A stretch of DNA of 64,000 nucleotides from Leptospiraceae bacterium (GTDB taxonomy: Bacteria > Spirochaetota > Leptospiria > Leptospirales > Leptospiraceae), in assembly GCA_015075105.1 (NCBI GenBank), contig JABTUZ010000001.1, positions 372,001-436,000 of the forward strand, read 5' to 3'. Made by a program: the position numbers and the translations under genes. The notes beneath the pieces were generated by a model. The model was given only the letters and a program-made list of their open reading frames with translations. It did not search any database and was not told the DNA's origin. Positions 25,978 to 35,945 of this stretch are shown in pieces; the first letter of the stretch is position 1, and each line of letters begins with the position of its first letter.

Positions 25978-28426
25978 TAAAGAAAACGAAGAAATCGAAA
26001 CTTCTCTTGGTCCGAGTTTAATTAGAAACGGGGAAGTTTTTGAGTTGAACCTTTCTAACTTAAGAGTTTTTACAGGGCTATCGGTTCTATCTAAGATTTT
26101 GGGTGATGAGGTTTTGAACCAAGTAGAAAATACTCCGGGAGATGTTTCTATAATTTATAAAATCAATCCAAATATAAATCCTGAACTTGTAGAGATGAAT
26201 TTTTCTTTTATTTCAATTTATGCCAGATCGGGTGTGTTAAAAGATATTTTGTCCTTTAAGGAAGAATTTCAAGACCACCTTAGAACTGTGTTTGGTACTT
26301 TTCAAAGACCGTCTTGGGGGAAAAGAATTCACCCTGAATTTTTTGGTGAAGACCCTAAGGTATCTAAATCTTTGTCTCTTATTTTTCCATTTCATCATGT
26401 AAGCGAAAATGAAAGCATAGACTATAGATTTATCTTAGAAAGAGTAGAGAACCCTCAAGTGATAGGTGACTTCTTTTTTCGACTGACCGTAGAAAATTAC
26501 GCCAAGGCAAATTTAGACATTCAAACTATTCCTCATATCATTGTAAACGATATAGGGAAAAGGGTGTTTCTTGCAGGGAGCACTAGAATTGCAGAGACGA
26601 TTAATAACGGTATTCAAGTCGCTTCTTCTAAGGGTCAGAAAAATTTTTCAGAAGAGAGAAGGGACTATAGCCACTTATTTGAGCAAATTTCCAGAACGCA
26701 ACTTGGGGATATAGAAAGAATTGATTTTTCTTGGGACAAAACTTTTTCCGATTTTTTTCAAAAGTCAAGCCCGGAGACCGGACTCCCTATATTAAAGAAA
26801 ATATTTTTAATGCTTGAGGATAATGCGTTAGGCGAAACTCTTAAAAAAGGACATACTCTAAAAGTAAATATAGGAAAGATTTTTGTAACAATGTATCTTT
26901 CGAGACTCGGCAGGGTATTGAATTGCAATTTTAATCTTTCAAAAAAAACCAAAAGTATGCTGAACTATCTGAAAAGAATGCCTGAGCTGCACTCTTTAGC
27001 AGATAAAAAAGGCCATAACCTTGATTTTGGCGGAATCAATATTTTTTTAGTTCATCATATTACATCAGAAATTTTGGCACTACTTGAAGCATTTCATAGA
27101 CTCAATTCTGGTAAAATACACGTTGCCTTTGTAAAATATGGAGGGATTGTGCCTTCGGCGTATTTAGACGTGTTATTGGATATTCCTACAGAGAATTTTT
27201 TTATGGCAGGGCTAAGTCGTCGCACCTCAGAAAAAAATAAAGACTATTATGTTTTATCTAAAGACTATAGCGATACAAGTGAGATGAAAGAGTTAAAAGA
27301 ATACTTGGAACAAGAGGAGTTGAATTTTTTCGATGCGATGAAACTTCTTTCTGGGCATTTGCTATTGAAGTTTTGTATAGAGTCCGAAAAGGAAGAAAAA
27401 AAGGTAATGCTCATAGAAGACGGAGGCTACCTCGCTCCATTTTTTAATGACTATATCAGTAGGGACTTATTCACAAAAGAAGTATTTGAAATTTATAAAG
27501 TAACACATAGTAACACTCAAGAAAAATTTTCCATTTGGATAAAAGAAATCTTAATAGGTAGTGTAGAGCACACTCGAAACGGATACGACCGGCTAAAAGA
27601 AGTCGAAACAAAACACTCAAGTTTGAATTTTCCCACTTACTCAATCGCTATCTCAGATAAAAAGGTCAAGGAAGAATCCAAAGAAGTAGCGCACTCTGTG
27701 TTGAGTGCAATTGAAGCAATATTACACGGGCAGGGAATGGTATTGTCTCAAAGGAAGATGATTGTACTTGGCTCAAGGGGAAACATTGGCCGTTTTTTAT
27801 GCAAGTATTTAAAGGGTGGAAGGATGCACGAGTCCAATCAAGATTTGGCTGAGGTGGATATTAAAAAAGAAAGTGGAGAATTTTTTTATAATACGTTAGA
27901 CGAAATACCAAGAGAAATATTTTTATCTCGAGATTTATTTATAGGTGTAATAGGGAAGTCAGTTTTAAAAGAAGAGCTTATTTCTGACTTAATATTGCAT
28001 GGCACCAAATCAAGGATTGTATTTGCATCCGGCTCGACTAAGACAGTAGAATTTTCTGAGCTTTCTGATTTTTTAAACAAACTTTCTTCTATGAAAAATC
28101 CTTCTATTCGAGAGACTCCGATAGAGATTGACTTTGATAGAATCATAGAGCCACAGTCAGGAATAGACCATGGTGGGAAGGTGCAGATTTCTTTTGAGAA
28201 AAATGGAGAAAAGATAGAAAAGGTTTTCTATCTACTGGGTGATTTGAGTCCGGTGAATTTTATATTTTACGGAGTTCCGACTGAAACAATGGATTCAATA
28301 ATTTCAGAATTACTAACTATTTCTTTAGGTTTAAGCGACCAATATAGAAATGGGAAGCGACCACATCCAAAACTATATGCGGTTGATTTTGAAATTGATC
28401 GCTGGGGGAATTTGATAGAGGGTTAA
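25970..28426 (+). CDS. 818-residue protein with S-adenosylhomocysteine-hydrolase-like C-terminal half
   Basis: Residues 1-330 match nothing I recognise. From about 360 the order of motifs follows AdoHcy hydrolase: HHITSEILALLEAF, VMLIEDGGYLAP (like the DDGG segment), GSVEHTRNGYDRL (like EETTTGVHRL), FPTYSIAISDKKVKEESKEVAHS (like the vNDSxTKxxxDNxYGxxxS segment), then a Rossmann start VLGSRGNIGRFLC (GxGxxG-like). A C-terminal beta-rich part ends PKLYAVDFEIDRWGNL, where SAHH would have its Lys-Tyr tail. It is likely an NAD-binding enzyme that departs from true SAHH in length and at the active-site Asn/Asp/Lys set. It is translationally coupled to the dehydrogenase upstream. Confidence 0.7.
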   Translation: MINKENEEIETSLGPSLIRNGEVFELNLSNLRVFTGLSVLSKILGDEVLNQVENTPGDVSIIYKINPNINPELVEMNFSFISIYARSGVLKDILSFKEEFQDHLRTVFGTFQRPSWGKRIHPEFFGEDPKVSKSLSLIFPFHHVSENESIDYRFILERVENPQVIGDFFFRLTVENYAKANLDIQTIPHIIVNDIGKRVFLAGSTRIAETINNGIQVASSKGQKNFSEERRDYSHLFEQISRTQLGDIERIDFSWDKTFSDFFQKSSPETGLPILKKIFLMLEDNALGETLKKGHTLKVNIGKIFVTMYLSRLGRVLNCNFNLSKKTKSMLNYLKRMPELHSLADKKGHNLDFGGINIFLVHHITSEILALLEAFHRLNSGKIHVAFVKYGGIVPSAYLDVLLDIPTENFFMAGLSRRTSEKNKDYYVLSKDYSDTSEMKELKEYLEQEELNFFDAMKLLSGHLLLKFCIESEKEEKKVMLIEDGGYLAPFFNDYISRDLFTKEVFEIYKVTHSNTQEKFSIWIKEILIGSVEHTRNGYDRLKEVETKHSSLNFPTYSIAISDKKVKEESKEVAHSVLSAIEAILHGQGMVLSQRKMIVLGSRGNIGRFLCKYLKGGRMHESNQDLAEVDIKKESGEFFYNTLDEIPREIFLSRDLFIGVIGKSVLKEELISDLILHGTKSRIVFASGSTKTVEFSELSDFLNKLSSMKNPSIRETPIEIDFDRIIEPQSGIDHGGKVQISFEKNGEKIEKVFYLLGDLSPVNFIFYGVPTETMDSIISELLTISLGLSDQYRNGKRPHPKLYAVDFEIDRWGNLIEG

Positions 28427-28439
28427 ATATAATCACAAA

Positions 28440-29558
28440 TCATGGGCTAATCCTAATATTTCTTTTTTTAAGGATTAACCCCACTATGAAAACAACAATC
28501 AAAAATAACACAGAATATAAAAGTGAATTGAGAGGGGTTGGAATTTCTCCAAAAATTTTTTTGTATAGAAATAGTTTTAGAGAAATTTCCTTTTTATCCA
28601 ACTGAATTGAAATGAGGTTGAGTATCCTTGCAAAAATCCCTGAAATAAAATACAAAAAAAGTGCATTCAAACTAAAAATTGAAAAAAAGGATTTAATAAA
28701 ACTTATACTTTGAATTTTTTTAATATCAAAAAAATATATAAACGTCATCAAGTATATACAGGCTATCCCTGAAGTGAAAAGAGTGTATGAGCTTGTCCAA
28801 AGGTTTTTATTTATAGGAAAAATGAAATTTAAAAGTAATCCTAGTATGATACATACAATTCCTATTGCAAAGAGTGTATAAATTTTTTTTAGAGATTTTT
28901 CACTTCTATTATTTTCAAATAGTATATATCCAGTCAAAATCCCTGAAATAGAAGTGGCAATAGAGGGAAGAGTGCTGAGTATTCCTTCCGGATCCCAAGT
29001 CTTTGTGTATTTCCAGACGTGTCCTTTTAAGAAAAGTCTGTCTATATAGGCAGCAATATTTTTTTCTGTGTCCATAGTCGGAAGACTTTCCCCCGGCGGA
29101 GGGATGCATAAAAATAGAAATGTATAAAATACGAGTATCCCAAAAAATAAAATGCCTAACCAGTTTTTGGAAAAATTTAAAAATAATATAGAAGAAAAAA
29201 AATAAACTACAGCAATCCTTTGTAAAACGCCTGGGATTCTGATTTCAGAAAAATTGTAATCTGGAAATCCGTTTAGAATTATACCTAATAAAAATAGTAT
29301 AATAGTTCTAAATAGAATTTTTTTGTAGATTTGTATGGTTGTAAGTGAAAGCTGGTATTTAGTAATTGCAAGATAAATGGAAACTCCAACTATATATAAA
29401 AAAAAAGGAAAAATCAAATCTGCAAAAGTGCAACCGTCCCATTTCGCATGACGTACTATTGGATACATTATACTCCAAGAGCCCGGGTTATTTACGATAA
29501 TCATTCCGGCGACAGTCATTCCCCGAAAAATATCCAAAGACTCTAGTCTGTTATTCAT
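28440..29558 (-). CDS. HGSNAT/DUF5009-like membrane acyltransferase
   Basis: A 372-residue protein with about ten hydrophobic helices. The N-terminal RLESLDIFRGMTVAGMIIVNNPGSW and HAKWDGCTFADLIFPFFLYIVGVSI are the hallmark of the heparan-alpha-glucosaminide N-acetyltransferase (HGSNAT)/DUF5009 family, which moves acetyl groups from acetyl-CoA across the membrane to amino sugars. The conserved His of RHAKWDG would be the acetyl carrier. In bacteria these proteins probably acetylate envelope sugars. It lies three bases downstream of the UXS gene in the same direction, consistent with envelope glycan synthesis. Confidence 0.85.
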   Translation of the reverse strand: MNNRLESLDIFRGMTVAGMIIVNNPGSWSIMYPIVRHAKWDGCTFADLIFPFFLYIVGVSIYLAITKYQLSLTTIQIYKKILFRTIILFLLGIILNGFPDYNFSEIRIPGVLQRIAVVYFFSSILFLNFSKNWLGILFFGILVFYTFLFLCIPPPGESLPTMDTEKNIAAYIDRLFLKGHVWKYTKTWDPEGILSTLPSIATSISGILTGYILFENNRSEKSLKKIYTLFAIGIVCIILGLLLNFIFPINKNLWTSSYTLFTSGIACIYLMTFIYFFDIKKIQSISFIKSFFSIFSLNALFLYFISGIFARILNLISIQLDKKEISLKLFLYKKIFGEIPTPLNSLLYSVLFLIVVFIVGLILKKRNIRISP

Positions 29559-29561
29559 GGA

Positions 29562-30497
29562 TTAGTCTAAATTTTTAGAAAAATACTCAATAGTTTTACG
29601 AACACCTTCGATTAAAGAAACTGTAGTTTTGTAATTTAGTTTTTCTTTCGCTAGGCTCAAATCGGGCTTTCTTCTAATTGGGTCGTCCTTTGGGAGTGGT
29701 TGAGAAATAATTTTTGATTTAGAGCCTGTTTCTTTTAATACAATTTCTGCTAATTCTTTTACAGTAAACTCGCCATTATTGCCAAGGTTGACAGGACCCG
29801 TAAAATTTTCCGTGTTCATCATGGTTACCATTCCATTGATTAAATCATCTACATAGCAAAATGACCTTGTCTGAGAGCCGTCTCCATAGATTGTAATGTC
29901 ACTCCCTTTTAAAGCTTGAACTATAAAATTACTCACTACTCTGCCATCGTTCGGGTGCATCCTTGGGCCGTAAGTATTGAAGATTCGGATGACTCGTATG
30001 TCAACTTTATGGGATCTATGGTAATCAAAGAAAAGTGTTTCGGATACTCTTTTCCCTTCGTCGTAGCAACTTCTAATTCCAATAGTATTTACATTTCCCC
30101 AATAGGATTCTTTTTGAGGGTGCTCTTTCGGATCTCCGTAAATTTCGCTTGTGGATGCTTGTAAAATTCTTGCTCCGACTCTTTTTGCAAGACCGAGCAT
30201 GTTTAGTGAGCCGAGTACATTTGTTTTTATGGTTTTAATTGGGTTGGATTGGTAGTGGATAGGAGATGCAGGGCAAGCTAAATTATAAATCTCGTCTATT
30301 TCGAGGCGAATTTCTTCAGTAATATCGTGTCGTATGAATTCAAAATTTTTATAATCGTTTAGATGATAGATATTTTTTTTTCTACCTGTGTGCAAGTTAT
30401 CCAAGCACAATATTTCGTTATTTTCTTTTAAAAGTTTTTCACAAAGATGAGAGCCTAAAAACCCGGCTCCACCTGTTACTAAAATTCTCTTACCCAT
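29562..30497 (-). CDS. UDP-glucuronate decarboxylase (UDP-xylose synthase)
   Basis: A 311-residue short-chain dehydrogenase-type enzyme with [14 protein letters not shown] at the N-terminus, the [21 protein letters not shown] stretch and the active-site Tyr-x3-Lys in SCYDEGKR, and [29 protein letters not shown]. The YWGNVNxIGxRxCYDEGKR sequence is diagnostic for UXS, which makes UDP-xylose from UDP-glucuronate with bound NAD. UDP-xylose or a derivative would supply envelope polysaccharide synthesis. It is followed by the HGSNAT-like gene and preceded by the M50-type peptidase gene on the same strand. Confidence 0.9.
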   Translation of the reverse strand: MGKRILVTGGAGFLGSHLCEKLLKENNEILCLDNLHTGRKKNIYHLNDYKNFEFIRHDITEEIRLEIDEIYNLACPASPIHYQSNPIKTIKTNVLGSLNMLGLAKRVGARILQASTSEIYGDPKEHPQKESYWGNVNTIGIRSCYDEGKRVSETLFFDYHRSHKVDIRVIRIFNTYGPRMHPNDGRVVSNFIVQALKGSDITIYGDGSQTRSFCYVDDLINGMVTMMNTENFTGPVNLGNNGEFTVKELAEIVLKETGSKSKIISQPLPKDDPIRRKPDLSLAKEKLNYKTTVSLIEGVRKTIEYFSKNLD

Positions 30498-30503
30498 GAA
30501 TAA

Positions 30504-31355
30504 TTATCCTTCGTTTTTAAATTCTGAAATCAATTCTTGGGGTAGAGGTTTCCCGTTCAAGTCTAATCCTCTGGAAATAAACCATTCAGCAATTTCTGGA
30601 GTGACCTCTCCCGGAAACCTATCTACAGGTAGCTCCGGTAAAATCTCGCTTGTGTCTTCTCGGAAAGTCTTTTTTAAAGTCAGATACAATATGCAAATAC
30701 TAATCACTGACCAAATAGTTGCAATAAAATAACTGAGTAAAATTACAGAGCTTGGCGGTTTTCCTTTTGACGTTGGGATTTTTAGTAGCCAATAAGCAAA
30801 AATCCCTGCATCTGTAGAATGGATGTTTCCGGTAAAGTCTAATAAATCATAAACGCTGTACATGGAAATTAGCGTACCGAGAGAAACAAGTATCATCGCA
30901 GATGCAGACCTATTGATTACACCGATTACTAAAAATATTGCTCCCCATACAATCCCAGTGCTATAGGCGAGATTCCCTGACTTAGAAAATTGAAATGTTG
31001 CAAATAGAAGTAATATTCCGAGAATGCTTAGAGTTTGTTTTTCGTATTTTCCGGAAAACCCCCTGTAGAGTATCAATCCTCCCAAGACAGATGAGCCAAT
31101 ATAACCGGCAGAAACTACAAATACAAATGCAGCTTTTAGTTTCCCCGGATTTGCGATGGTTTCTCCAGACTCGTTATTGTGAATAGACACTCTCTCAACA
31201 ACTCCACCTGTTAAAACTGTGGCAATTGCATGACAGATTTCGTGAAATAAAACTACTAAATCTTTTAAGTATCCCATAAAACTATGCTCCCACAGAGTAA
31301 CAAAAAAAAGTAAAAATGAAATAAAAAACATAGTCTTTAAAGTTTTATGGCTCAT
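30504..31355 (-). CDS. M50B-type membrane metallopeptidase
   Basis: A 283-residue protein with six or seven hydrophobic helices. The zinc motif HExxH is at residues 38-42 (FHEICHAIATVLTGG), followed by VERVSIH, as in the M50B peptidases that sit in the membrane. The third zinc ligand is not obvious by eye. Family members cleave within membrane segments, but substrates of this branch are unknown. The soluble C-terminal tail is acidic. It lies six bases upstream of the UXS gene, so it may be in the same operon. Confidence 0.78.
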   Translation of the reverse strand: MSHKTLKTMFFISFLLFFVTLWEHSFMGYLKDLVVLFHEICHAIATVLTGGVVERVSIHNNESGETIANPGKLKAAFVFVVSAGYIGSSVLGGLILYRGFSGKYEKQTLSILGILLLFATFQFSKSGNLAYSTGIVWGAIFLVIGVINRSASAMILVSLGTLISMYSVYDLLDFTGNIHSTDAGIFAYWLLKIPTSKGKPPSSVILLSYFIATIWSVISICILYLTLKKTFREDTSEILPELPVDRFPGEVTPEIAEWFISRGLDLNGKPLPQELISEFKNEG

Positions 31356-31443
31356 GCGCTTATTATCGGAAAAAATGGAATTTTACGATATTCTGTATTC
31401 GGAAATTTATTGTTTGTAAATATCAAAAATTTAGTTTGGAAAT

Positions 31444-33078
31444 ATGAAGTTTTTTTACACTTTTGCTTTAATTATTTCTATACTAATTTCTTTCGTTTCC
31501 ATTTTTGCCTTTGTTGATTTGGGGTATGATATTCTTAGGCTAAAAGTGAATTTTGGTCATTTTGAAGATACTTCGATTCACGAAATCTTTAGAATTTTAG
31601 AAGGCGGACAGCTATATTCTACTCCCTCTATCGAATATATCCCGCTTCTTTATGGGCCGGTGTATTTTTATTTATCCATTCCATTTGCCATTCTATTCGG
31701 GAAAAGTTTTCTTGCGGGCAGGGCGATTTCTATCCTATCTACACTTGTAATTTTTCTATTAACGTATTTTTTAATAAGAAAAATGGCTCGAATAAAAACA
31801 GGGCAAACCATACTTTTCACAATTATTTCCATCGGTCTGTTTGTGTCTGCCAATGAAATTTTTGATTTTTGGCTCTACACTGCAAAAGTGGACGCACTCT
31901 TTTTACTTTTTTTAGTTTTGGCGTATTTATTTTTTCTATATTCCGAAAAAAATGAAAAGTATTTATATGTTTCTTCGGTTTTTTCTTCCTTTTTATTTTT
32001 TACAAAACAAAACGGGATACTTTTGCCATTTTTTATTTTATTGTATTTAGCTTTACTAAAAGAAAAAAAAAGATTTATTCTATTTGGTTCCATGTTTTCT
32101 CTAATTTCTGTAATTTTATTTTTATTTTTCTATCTACATTCTGGAGAAAAATTTATTACATTTTTTCTGTCTATTCCAAGCTCCCACCCTTTACTTTGGA
32201 AAAAATATTCACCCGAATTGTTTCAATTTTTTACTCCATTCCTTGGAGCAATCTTAGTATTTTTAGTCGCAATTATCGGAAATAGTTTCAAAAAGGAAAA
32301 AATTCAAAATTTCGGAAACACTCTATTTTGGAAGTTCTGTAAACAGAAAAAGAATGCTTATCCGATTCTTTTTTTAGTTTCTTTATTTTCAATTTCCTTT
32401 TTAGGCAGGATGAAAGTAGGAGCGGTCGGGAATTCTTGGATTTACTTTGTATTTTCTCTATCCGTATTTTTTTCGATTTTTATTCACAGGTTTTCTAAGG
32501 CGTATTTTAGAAGAAAAAAGAATGTACGATATTTTGTGTATTCAGCCGTATTGTTTCTATTTTTATTTTTACAGTTTACTGTTTTTTCATATAACTATTT
32601 TTCTCAAAAGAAATTTATTGCAAACTTAAAAGAAAATGAAAACGAAACCATCCAAACTCTATGTGGATATAAGACACCTCTGCTTTTTCCTTTTGCCGGA
32701 TATTTACCAGAAATGTTGTGCAGAAATGAAAGCATTGCATTTCAGCAGCAATCAGTTCTCGAAATCATTAGAAATAAAAAAGAATACAACCAGTTTATTT
32801 CTCGCTATAAGGCAGCTTTAGAAAGCGGTTACTATAAAACAATAATTCACACTTCCAGCGTTCCTATGGAAAAAACAGAAGAAGGGTTGAAGCTAATAGA
32901 CATGCAGTTGCAAAATGCAAAAACCGAAAAACAAAAACAAGACCTTTTGTCTTTTCGATCTATTTTGGAAATCAATACTATAATTCTAAAAAACTACAAA
33001 AACATTCAATTGATTTCAAAAAGCCCAATGATTAGGCTTAGGTTTTTTGGAGGGTATTACCTATGCACTTTGGAGTAA
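31444..33078 (+). CDS. GT-C-type membrane glycosyltransferase (ArnT/PMT-like)
   Basis: A 544-residue polytopic protein with about ten helices and a C-terminal soluble domain. The first periplasmic loop has NFGHFEDTSIHEIFRILEGGQLYS with acidic residues (FED) where the GT-C DxD/ExD motif is expected, then YGPVYFYLSIPF and GRAISILST, as in dolichyl-phosphate-mannose-type transferases. It most likely transfers a sugar from a polyprenyl phosphate carrier to an envelope acceptor. Its last 18 bases overlap the 3' end of the convergent tmk gene. Confidence 0.68.
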   Translation: MKFFYTFALIISILISFVSIFAFVDLGYDILRLKVNFGHFEDTSIHEIFRILEGGQLYSTPSIEYIPLLYGPVYFYLSIPFAILFGKSFLAGRAISILSTLVIFLLTYFLIRKMARIKTGQTILFTIISIGLFVSANEIFDFWLYTAKVDALFLLFLVLAYLFFLYSEKNEKYLYVSSVFSSFLFFTKQNGILLPFFILLYLALLKEKKRFILFGSMFSLISVILFLFFYLHSGEKFITFFLSIPSSHPLLWKKYSPELFQFFTPFLGAILVFLVAIIGNSFKKEKIQNFGNTLFWKFCKQKKNAYPILFLVSLFSISFLGRMKVGAVGNSWIYFVFSLSVFFSIFIHRFSKAYFRRKKNVRYFVYSAVLFLFLFLQFTVFSYNYFSQKKFIANLKENENETIQTLCGYKTPLLFPFAGYLPEMLCRNESIAFQQQSVLEIIRNKKEYNQFISRYKAALESGYYKTIIHTSSVPMEKTEEGLKLIDMQLQNAKTEKQKQDLLSFRSILEINTIILKNYKNIQLISKSPMIRLRFFGGYYLCTLE

Positions 33079-33678
33079 GGATAGAATTTTTTCTAAACAC
33101 AGATTTTCTACCTCTTCCAAAGATTTTGTTGCATCAATAATTACTACACTTGGAGGAAGCACTTCTTTATAAGATTGTCTTATTATTGTTAACTGTTGTA
33201 TCGTCTCAAACCTTTCTTTCTTCTCACCCAGATTCAATCTTTTTTCAATTCTTTTAAGGGACTCTTCAGGAGAAATATCTAAAAAAAGTACGAGATCCGG
33301 AATAGGGAATTTTTTTTCAAGGTTACGCTCTAAGACTTTCTTTGCAGGATAGTCTTTTGAGCTTTGATAGGCTGCGGTAGAGTAATAGTATCTATCAAGG
33401 ATTACGTTTATATTTTTTTCTAAATTGGGAGAAATAATTTTGGATACAGAAACTTCTCTATCGTCTAAAAAAGATTGAATTTCTTGTTCTGGACTTAGAT
33501 CAATCTCACCTTTTAGAAAGTTTCTAATTTTCTTCCCTGTAGGAAAATCTGTAGGCTCTTTTGACCAAATAGAAGGAATATTTTTATTCTGAAGGTATTC
33601 ACAGATTTTTTTAGATACAGTAGTTTTTCCGCAACCGTCCAAACCTTCAAAAACTATAAATTTACCAGTGCTTTCCAC
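33061..33678 (-). CDS. tmk: Thymidylate kinase
   Basis: A 205-residue dTMP kinase of the normal length. It has the P-loop FEGLDGCGKTTVSKKI (residues about 8-23), KEPTDFPTGKKIRN for thymidine-monophosphate binding, VILDRYYYSTAAYQ (the DRxxxS motif) and the lid segment around RIEKRLNLGEKKERFE. It makes dTDP from dTMP and ATP for DNA synthesis. The gene is convergent with the GT-C gene and its 3' end overlaps it by 18 bases. Confidence 0.93.
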   Translation of the reverse strand: MESTGKFIVFEGLDGCGKTTVSKKICEYLQNKNIPSIWSKEPTDFPTGKKIRNFLKGEIDLSPEQEIQSFLDDREVSVSKIISPNLEKNINVILDRYYYSTAAYQSSKDYPAKKVLERNLEKKFPIPDLVLFLDISPEESLKRIEKRLNLGEKKERFETIQQLTIIRQSYKEVLPPSVVIIDATKSLEEVENLCLEKILSLLQSA

Positions 33679-33781
33679 TTTTTATATCCACTTTAAAACG
33701 AACTTGACGTAAGGTTATTCTGTCAAAAAGAATAAAATCGAATGAAATATTCGGTCAATTAGAAATTAATAAGGAAAATAT

Positions 33782-34930
33782 ATGAATAAAATAAAAAAAA
33801 TTCGCATTTTAATGATTGTAGCTATATCTATTCTGGTTGGGACATTTTTGTCTCCTATAATTTTTCATTCCAGCTCTACAGCTTCACTATTTTTGAGTGC
33901 CAAGAGCTCAGATGTTTCACCCGCAGTGGCGCAGGCAATTACTTTAGAAAATGCTTTTCAAGAAGTGTTTGATAAGGTCTCACCGAGTGTGGTTACTATC
34001 ACGACTGAAAGAACGGTAAACGTAAAGTCTAACCCGTTTATGAATGACCCGTTTTTTGAACATTTCTTTGGAAGGCAACAAAACGACAGAAGTTTTAAGC
34101 AAAAACAAACAGGACTTGGCTCAGGGATTATTTTAAATGACGAAGGCTATATCCTTACAAACGAGCACGTGGTCAGAGAAATGGAAAAGTTGAATGTAAA
34201 ATTAAAAAATAAAAAAGTATTTGAAGCCAAAGTTGTAGGTTCTGATAAGACGTTGGATTTGGCTTTATTGAAGATCAAACCAAGCTCTGATTTGAAGCCT
34301 GTAGTTTTGGGAGACTCTTCTAAAGTTCGAGTAGGGAATTGGGCGATTGCAATCGGTGCACCTCTCGGTTTGGAGCAATCCTTTACAGTAGGTGTAGTCA
34401 GTGCAATTGCGAGATCTGGACTTGATTCGAGTGGTATGAATTATATTCAAACAGACGCTGCGATCAATCAAGGAAATAGCGGGGGGCCTTTACTTGACAT
34501 TCGTGGAGAAGTGATAGGAATCAATAGAATGATATTTTCTCAAAGTGGTGGAAATATAGGGATCGGTTTAACTATACCAATCAACGAAGCAAAAAGGATT
34601 ATAGACGATTTGAAAACTAAAGGGAAGGTGAAACGTTCTTGGATTGGTGTAGGATTGGACTTGATCCACGAAGAAGAAAAATCAGAATTAGGTCTATCGG
34701 ATACCAAAGGCGCACTTGTGAAGCAAATCATACAGGGTTCCCCTGCAGATAAAGCAGGAATTCAAATATTGGATGTGATTACAAAAATCGGAGACAAGGA
34801 AGTTAGCTCTCCTGAAGATGTTATTGAATTTATCCGATCGGCAACCATCGGAAAAAGGCTTGAGTTGAAGGTAGTTAGACAAAAAAGTGTGATTACAACC
34901 ACAATTACTCCCGGGGAAAAGCCCAATTGA
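33782..34930 (+). CDS. HtrA/DegS-like serine protease with one PDZ domain
   Basis: A 382-residue protein with an N-terminal membrane anchor (about 8-28) and a trypsin-like domain with His129 (TNEHVV), Asp159 (TLDLALLKI) and Ser233 (GNSGGPLL), followed by a single PDZ domain at about 285-375. One PDZ is the DegS-like layout, against two in DegP. Members cleave misfolded periplasmic proteins or regulatory substrates. AAGGAAAATAT precedes the ATG. RuvB follows by only four bases. Confidence 0.92.
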   Translation: MNKIKKIRILMIVAISILVGTFLSPIIFHSSSTASLFLSAKSSDVSPAVAQAITLENAFQEVFDKVSPSVVTITTERTVNVKSNPFMNDPFFEHFFGRQQNDRSFKQKQTGLGSGIILNDEGYILTNEHVVREMEKLNVKLKNKKVFEAKVVGSDKTLDLALLKIKPSSDLKPVVLGDSSKVRVGNWAIAIGAPLGLEQSFTVGVVSAIARSGLDSSGMNYIQTDAAINQGNSGGPLLDIRGEVIGINRMIFSQSGGNIGIGLTIPINEAKRIIDDLKTKGKVKRSWIGVGLDLIHEEEKSELGLSDTKGALVKQIIQGSPADKAGIQILDVITKIGDKEVSSPEDVIEFIRSATIGKRLELKVVRQKSVITTTITPGEKPN

Positions 34931-34934
34931 ATTC

Positions 34935-35945
34935 TTGAAAGAAAATAGAATCGTAAATCCACAAGACGATAGCGCAGACGAAAATAGTCTGCGCCCGGAG
35001 TCATTGTTTGAATTTATTGGACAGAGAGAAACTCTAACGAATTTAAAGATTTTTATCGAAGCTGCCAAAAAAAGAAAGTCAGCCTTAGACCACGTATTGA
35101 TTTCAGGACCACCGGGTCTCGGAAAAACTACATTAGCCAGAATTATTTCCAATGAGCTAAACTCGGCGATACAGGTAACCTCGGCTCAAGTAGTCACAAA
35201 AGGAGGAGACCTTGCAAAATTTCTAACTCTTTTGAATGAGAAAGATATTTTATTTATAGACGAGATCCATAGCTTAAATAGGGGATTGGAGGAAATTCTA
35301 TACCCGGCAATGGAAGACTATAAAATAGATCTTGTAGTCGGTGAAGGTATATCGGCTCAATCTGTAGAAATACCTCTAAAGCCATTTACACTGGTAGGTG
35401 CTACTACGAGGAGCGGTATGATCAGCGATCCTTTAAAGAATAGGTTTGGAATCCAGCTTAGATTAGATTATTATTCAGATGAAGAAATGAAACAAATCGT
35501 AAATCGCTCTGCAAATATACTGAATATTCAGATAGAGGATAGTGCGTCATTTGAAATTGGAAAAAGAAGCCGAAAAACTCCAAGAATTGCCAACCATTTA
35601 TTAAAAAGAATTCGTGATTTTAGCGAAGTGGCCGGAGAAAAAAGAATAAGTTTAGACGTATGCAGAGATTCTTTGGGTAGGTTAGGGATAGACGAGCTTG
35701 GGTTGGATGCTGTAGATCGGCTGATTTTAAACACCATGATCGACAGGTACAATGGCGGGCCTGTAGGGGTGAAGCCGATTGCGGTGATTATTGGAGAGGA
35801 AGAGAGGACAGTAGAGGATTCTTACGAGCCATATCTTGTTCGGGAGGGTCTAATAAATAGAACTCCTTCGGGGAGGGTCGCTACCAGAAAAGCGTATATT
35901 CACTTAAAGAAGAATATGGATGAGAAAAACGAATATCTATTTTAA
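34935..35945 (+). CDS. ruvB: Holliday junction branch-migration ATPase RuvB
   Basis: A 336-residue AAA+ ATPase, the normal RuvB size. It has [13 protein letters not shown], the Walker [15 protein letters not shown] (about 56-69), Walker [26 protein letters not shown], sensor 1 [20 protein letters not shown], and the C-terminal winged helix with [25 protein letters not shown]. It drives branch migration together with RuvA. TTG at 34935 is the only plausible start. The end overlaps the next gene by 26 bases. Confidence 0.96.
   Translation: MKENRIVNPQDDSADENSLRPESLFEFIGQRETLTNLKIFIEAAKKRKSALDHVLISGPPGLGKTTLARIISNELNSAIQVTSAQVVTKGGDLAKFLTLLNEKDILFIDEIHSLNRGLEEILYPAMEDYKIDLVVGEGISAQSVEIPLKPFTLVGATTRSGMISDPLKNRFGIQLRLDYYSDEEMKQIVNRSANILNIQIEDSASFEIGKRSRKTPRIANHLLKRIRDFSEVAGEKRISLDVCRDSLGRLGIDELGLDAVDRLILNTMIDRYNGGPVGVKPIAVIIGEEERTVEDSYEPYLVREGLINRTPSGRVATRKAYIHLKKNMDEKNEYLF

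Noticed and set aside
33061-33078. 18-base overlap of the GT-C gene and tmk as a fusion or error
   Set aside because: They are convergent and both ends are normal, so this is a simple overlap of 3' ends.
33704-33738. Promoter TTGACG...TAAAAT before the HtrA-like gene
   Set aside because: The spacer is 23 bases, too long for a standard sigma-70 promoter.
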